Source: Frankiaceae bacterium
Lineage (GTDB): Bacteria; Actinomycetota; Actinomycetes; JADGOV01
Assembly (NCBI GenBank): GCA_017882785.1
Contig: JADGOV010000012.1
Location: 1 to 46,325, forward strand
Direction: 5' to 3'
Length of the DNA stretch: 46,325 nt
In this document: positions 45,361-46,325 of the stretch, one piece after another
Layout of the letters: every line of letters begins with the position of its first letter
How positions within the stretch are numbered: the first letter of the stretch is position 1
Translations under genes and position numbers: made by a program
The notes under the pieces: model-generated
Told to the model about the DNA's origin: nothing
What the model saw: only the letters and a program-made list of their open reading frames with translations
Databases searched by the model: none

Positions 45361-45832
45361 GGCGCATCACCAGCGCGTCCGCGCCGCTGGGCTGGTAGTA
45401 GCGGTGGCGGCGGCCGATCTCGACGAAACCAAACCGACAGTAGAGTGCCTGCGCCCGCAGGTTGTCGGTCCGGACCTCGAGCAGCACCCGGTGCGCGTCG
45501 CGCCGGGCCGCCTCCGCCAGGACCGCGCTCAGCAGCGCCGAGCCGACCCCCCGCCCCCAGGAGGAGCGCCGTACCGCGAGCGTCTGCAGGAATGCCTCCC
45601 CGCCCACCGCACCGCCCACCGCACCGCCACCGCCCACCCCGCAGTCCACCGCCGCCAACCCCGCGTATCCGGTGATGGCGTCGGCCGTGTGCGCTGCCAG
45701 GTAGTAGCGGGTGTCGCTCTGCGCCAGCTCGGACCAGAAGGCCGACTCGCTCCAGCCGTCGGCGCCGAACAACTCGCGCTCGATGTCCTGCAGCCCGCGG
45801 AGATCCCACCAGCGCAGCGGACACAGTCTCAC
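45353..45832 (-). CDS. rimI: Ribosomal-protein-alanine N-acetyltransferase RimI-like
   Basis: I prefer GTG 45832 ([20 protein letters not shown]), which has GAGG five bases upstream and follows tsaB by seven bases, over ATG 45880 inside tsaB. The GNAT fold shows as [20 protein letters not shown] (acetyl-CoA loop, usually RGxGxG/A; here RGVGSA) and [20 protein letters not shown]. RimI acetylates the N-terminus of ribosomal protein S18 in E. coli; the actinobacterial enzyme is broader. A Gly-rich insert [14 protein letters not shown] precedes the acetyl-CoA strand and is unusual. Confidence 0.9.
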   Translation of the reverse strand: MRLCPLRWWDLRGLQDIERELFGADGWSESAFWSELAQSDTRYYLAAHTADAITGYAGLAAVDCGVGGGGAVGGAVGGEAFLQTLAVRRSSWGRGVGSALLSAVLAEAARRDAHRVLLEVRTDNLRAQALYCRFGFVEIGRRHRYYQPSGADALVMRRG

Positions 45833-45839
45833 GGGAACC

Positions 45840-46325
45840 TCACCGGCGGACCGCCTTCGGCGCGCCCGGTGGTGTCGCATCCGGGTGGCGCAGGTACAGC
45901 GGAGTCAGGCGGTCGCCCGGCTCGCCGCGATCGGCGCGGGCGGCGACCGCATCGGCGAGGTCGGCGGCCCGTGGCCAGGCCGAGTCGCCGGGCAGCAGGT
46001 CGGGATAGAGGTCCGTGGCCGGCCCCACGACCCGGCGACCGGCCGATGGGACATCCGCCGGCCGCGCCACACCGGGGCCGAGAAGCCGGGCGCCGTCGGC
46101 GCCGTATGCGGCCCAGTACACCTCCCGCCGCCGGGCGTCGGTGACCACCAGCACGTCCCCCCTGCCGCGCGCCAGCACGTCCAGGGAGCACATCGCGTAT
46201 GCGGGCACCCCCAGCGCGTCGGCCAGTCCGGCCGCGGTGACGAGCCCGACCCGCAGGCCGGTGAACGGGCCGGGCCCGCAGCCCACCGCCACTGCACCGA
46301 GCTCAGACGGGCACACACCGGCGGC
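45840..46325 (-). CDS. tsaB: TsaB, N-terminus beyond the window
   Basis: The visible 161 residues include GPGPFTGLRVGLVTAAGLAD, the conserved GPGSFTGLRxG signature of TsaB, and a C-terminal PLYLRHPDA. TsaB is the inactive TsaD paralogue that dimerises with it to make t6A37 on tRNA. The N-terminal part, about 70 residues including the ASKH nucleotide-fold start, lies beyond 46325. The stop is seven bases upstream of rimI. Confidence 0.93.
   Translation of the reverse strand, partial: AAGVCPSELGAVAVGCGPGPFTGLRVGLVTAAGLADALGVPAYAMCSLDVLARGRGDVLVVTDARRREVYWAAYGADGARLLGPGVARPADVPSAGRRVVGPATDLYPDLLPGDSAWPRAADLADAVAARADRGEPGDRLTPLYLRHPDATPPGAPKAVRR

Overview
The window looks like chromosome from a GC-rich, probably sporulating, filamentous actinobacterium. 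The markers are a BldM-type response regulator ending in the family's GFRWGLVR tail, a GerW-family protein, a deazaflavin (F420)-type nitroreductase, a GroEL1 with a histidine-rich C-terminus next to groES and a CIRCE element, the tsaB-rimI-tsaD cluster, and the pdxH / citrate synthase 2 / serC block. GTG and TTG starts are common and many genes overlap by 4 bp. No rRNA, tRNA or CRISPR array was found.

Layout. 1-5.4 kb is a worn accessory edge. It holds a truncated IS1634-like transposase, gene-poor sequence, a frameshifted zinc-ribbon gene, an Excalibur-domain membrane protein, a transposase tail remnant, a GerW-like protein, an F420-type reductase and a peroxiredoxin. 5.4-18.8 kb is a compact biosynthetic locus. 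18.9-20.0 kb is a pseudogene patch (ApbE-like and LuxR/TPR-like fragments). 20.3-31 kb holds a VKOR/DUF929 redox pair, a TetR/MFS efflux pair, folD, a cysteine-synthase-like gene, a UBP zinc finger with a Na+/H+ antiporter, and two polyprenol-type glycosyltransferases. 30.7-46.3 kb is housekeeping: an NlpC/P60 hydrolase, UdgX, pdxH, citrate synthase, serC, an aldo/keto reductase, thpR, a MarR/MFS pair, DUF5319, bldM, groEL/groES, and tsaD-rimI-tsaB.

The most interesting part is the 7.4-18.8 kb minus-strand operon. It begins with a 22-codon gene preceded by a near-perfect Shine-Dalgarno sequence and followed by a perfect 12-bp hairpin. The peptide has a YxxP motif of the kind read by PqqD/lasso B1 recognition domains. 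Downstream come a class III aminotransferase, a zinc alcohol dehydrogenase, a P-loop kinase, a PfkB sugar kinase, an inositol-monophosphatase-type phosphatase, an MFS exporter, an AsnB-type amidotransferase with an extra C-terminal domain, a nucleotidyltransferase, a stand-alone PqqD-like domain, an AurF-type diiron oxygenase and a divergent PdxJ (pyridoxine phosphate synthase) homologue. An SDR and an APH-fold kinase converge on it from the left. The precursor, PqqD and AsnB set resembles a lasso-peptide system without a core or a B2 peptidase. The other genes resemble those that build an amino-sugar, aminocyclitol or hydroxypyridine unit. My inference is that the peptide is a carrier or minimal-core substrate for a small molecule. 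I know of no described system with this gene set, but I could not search for one.
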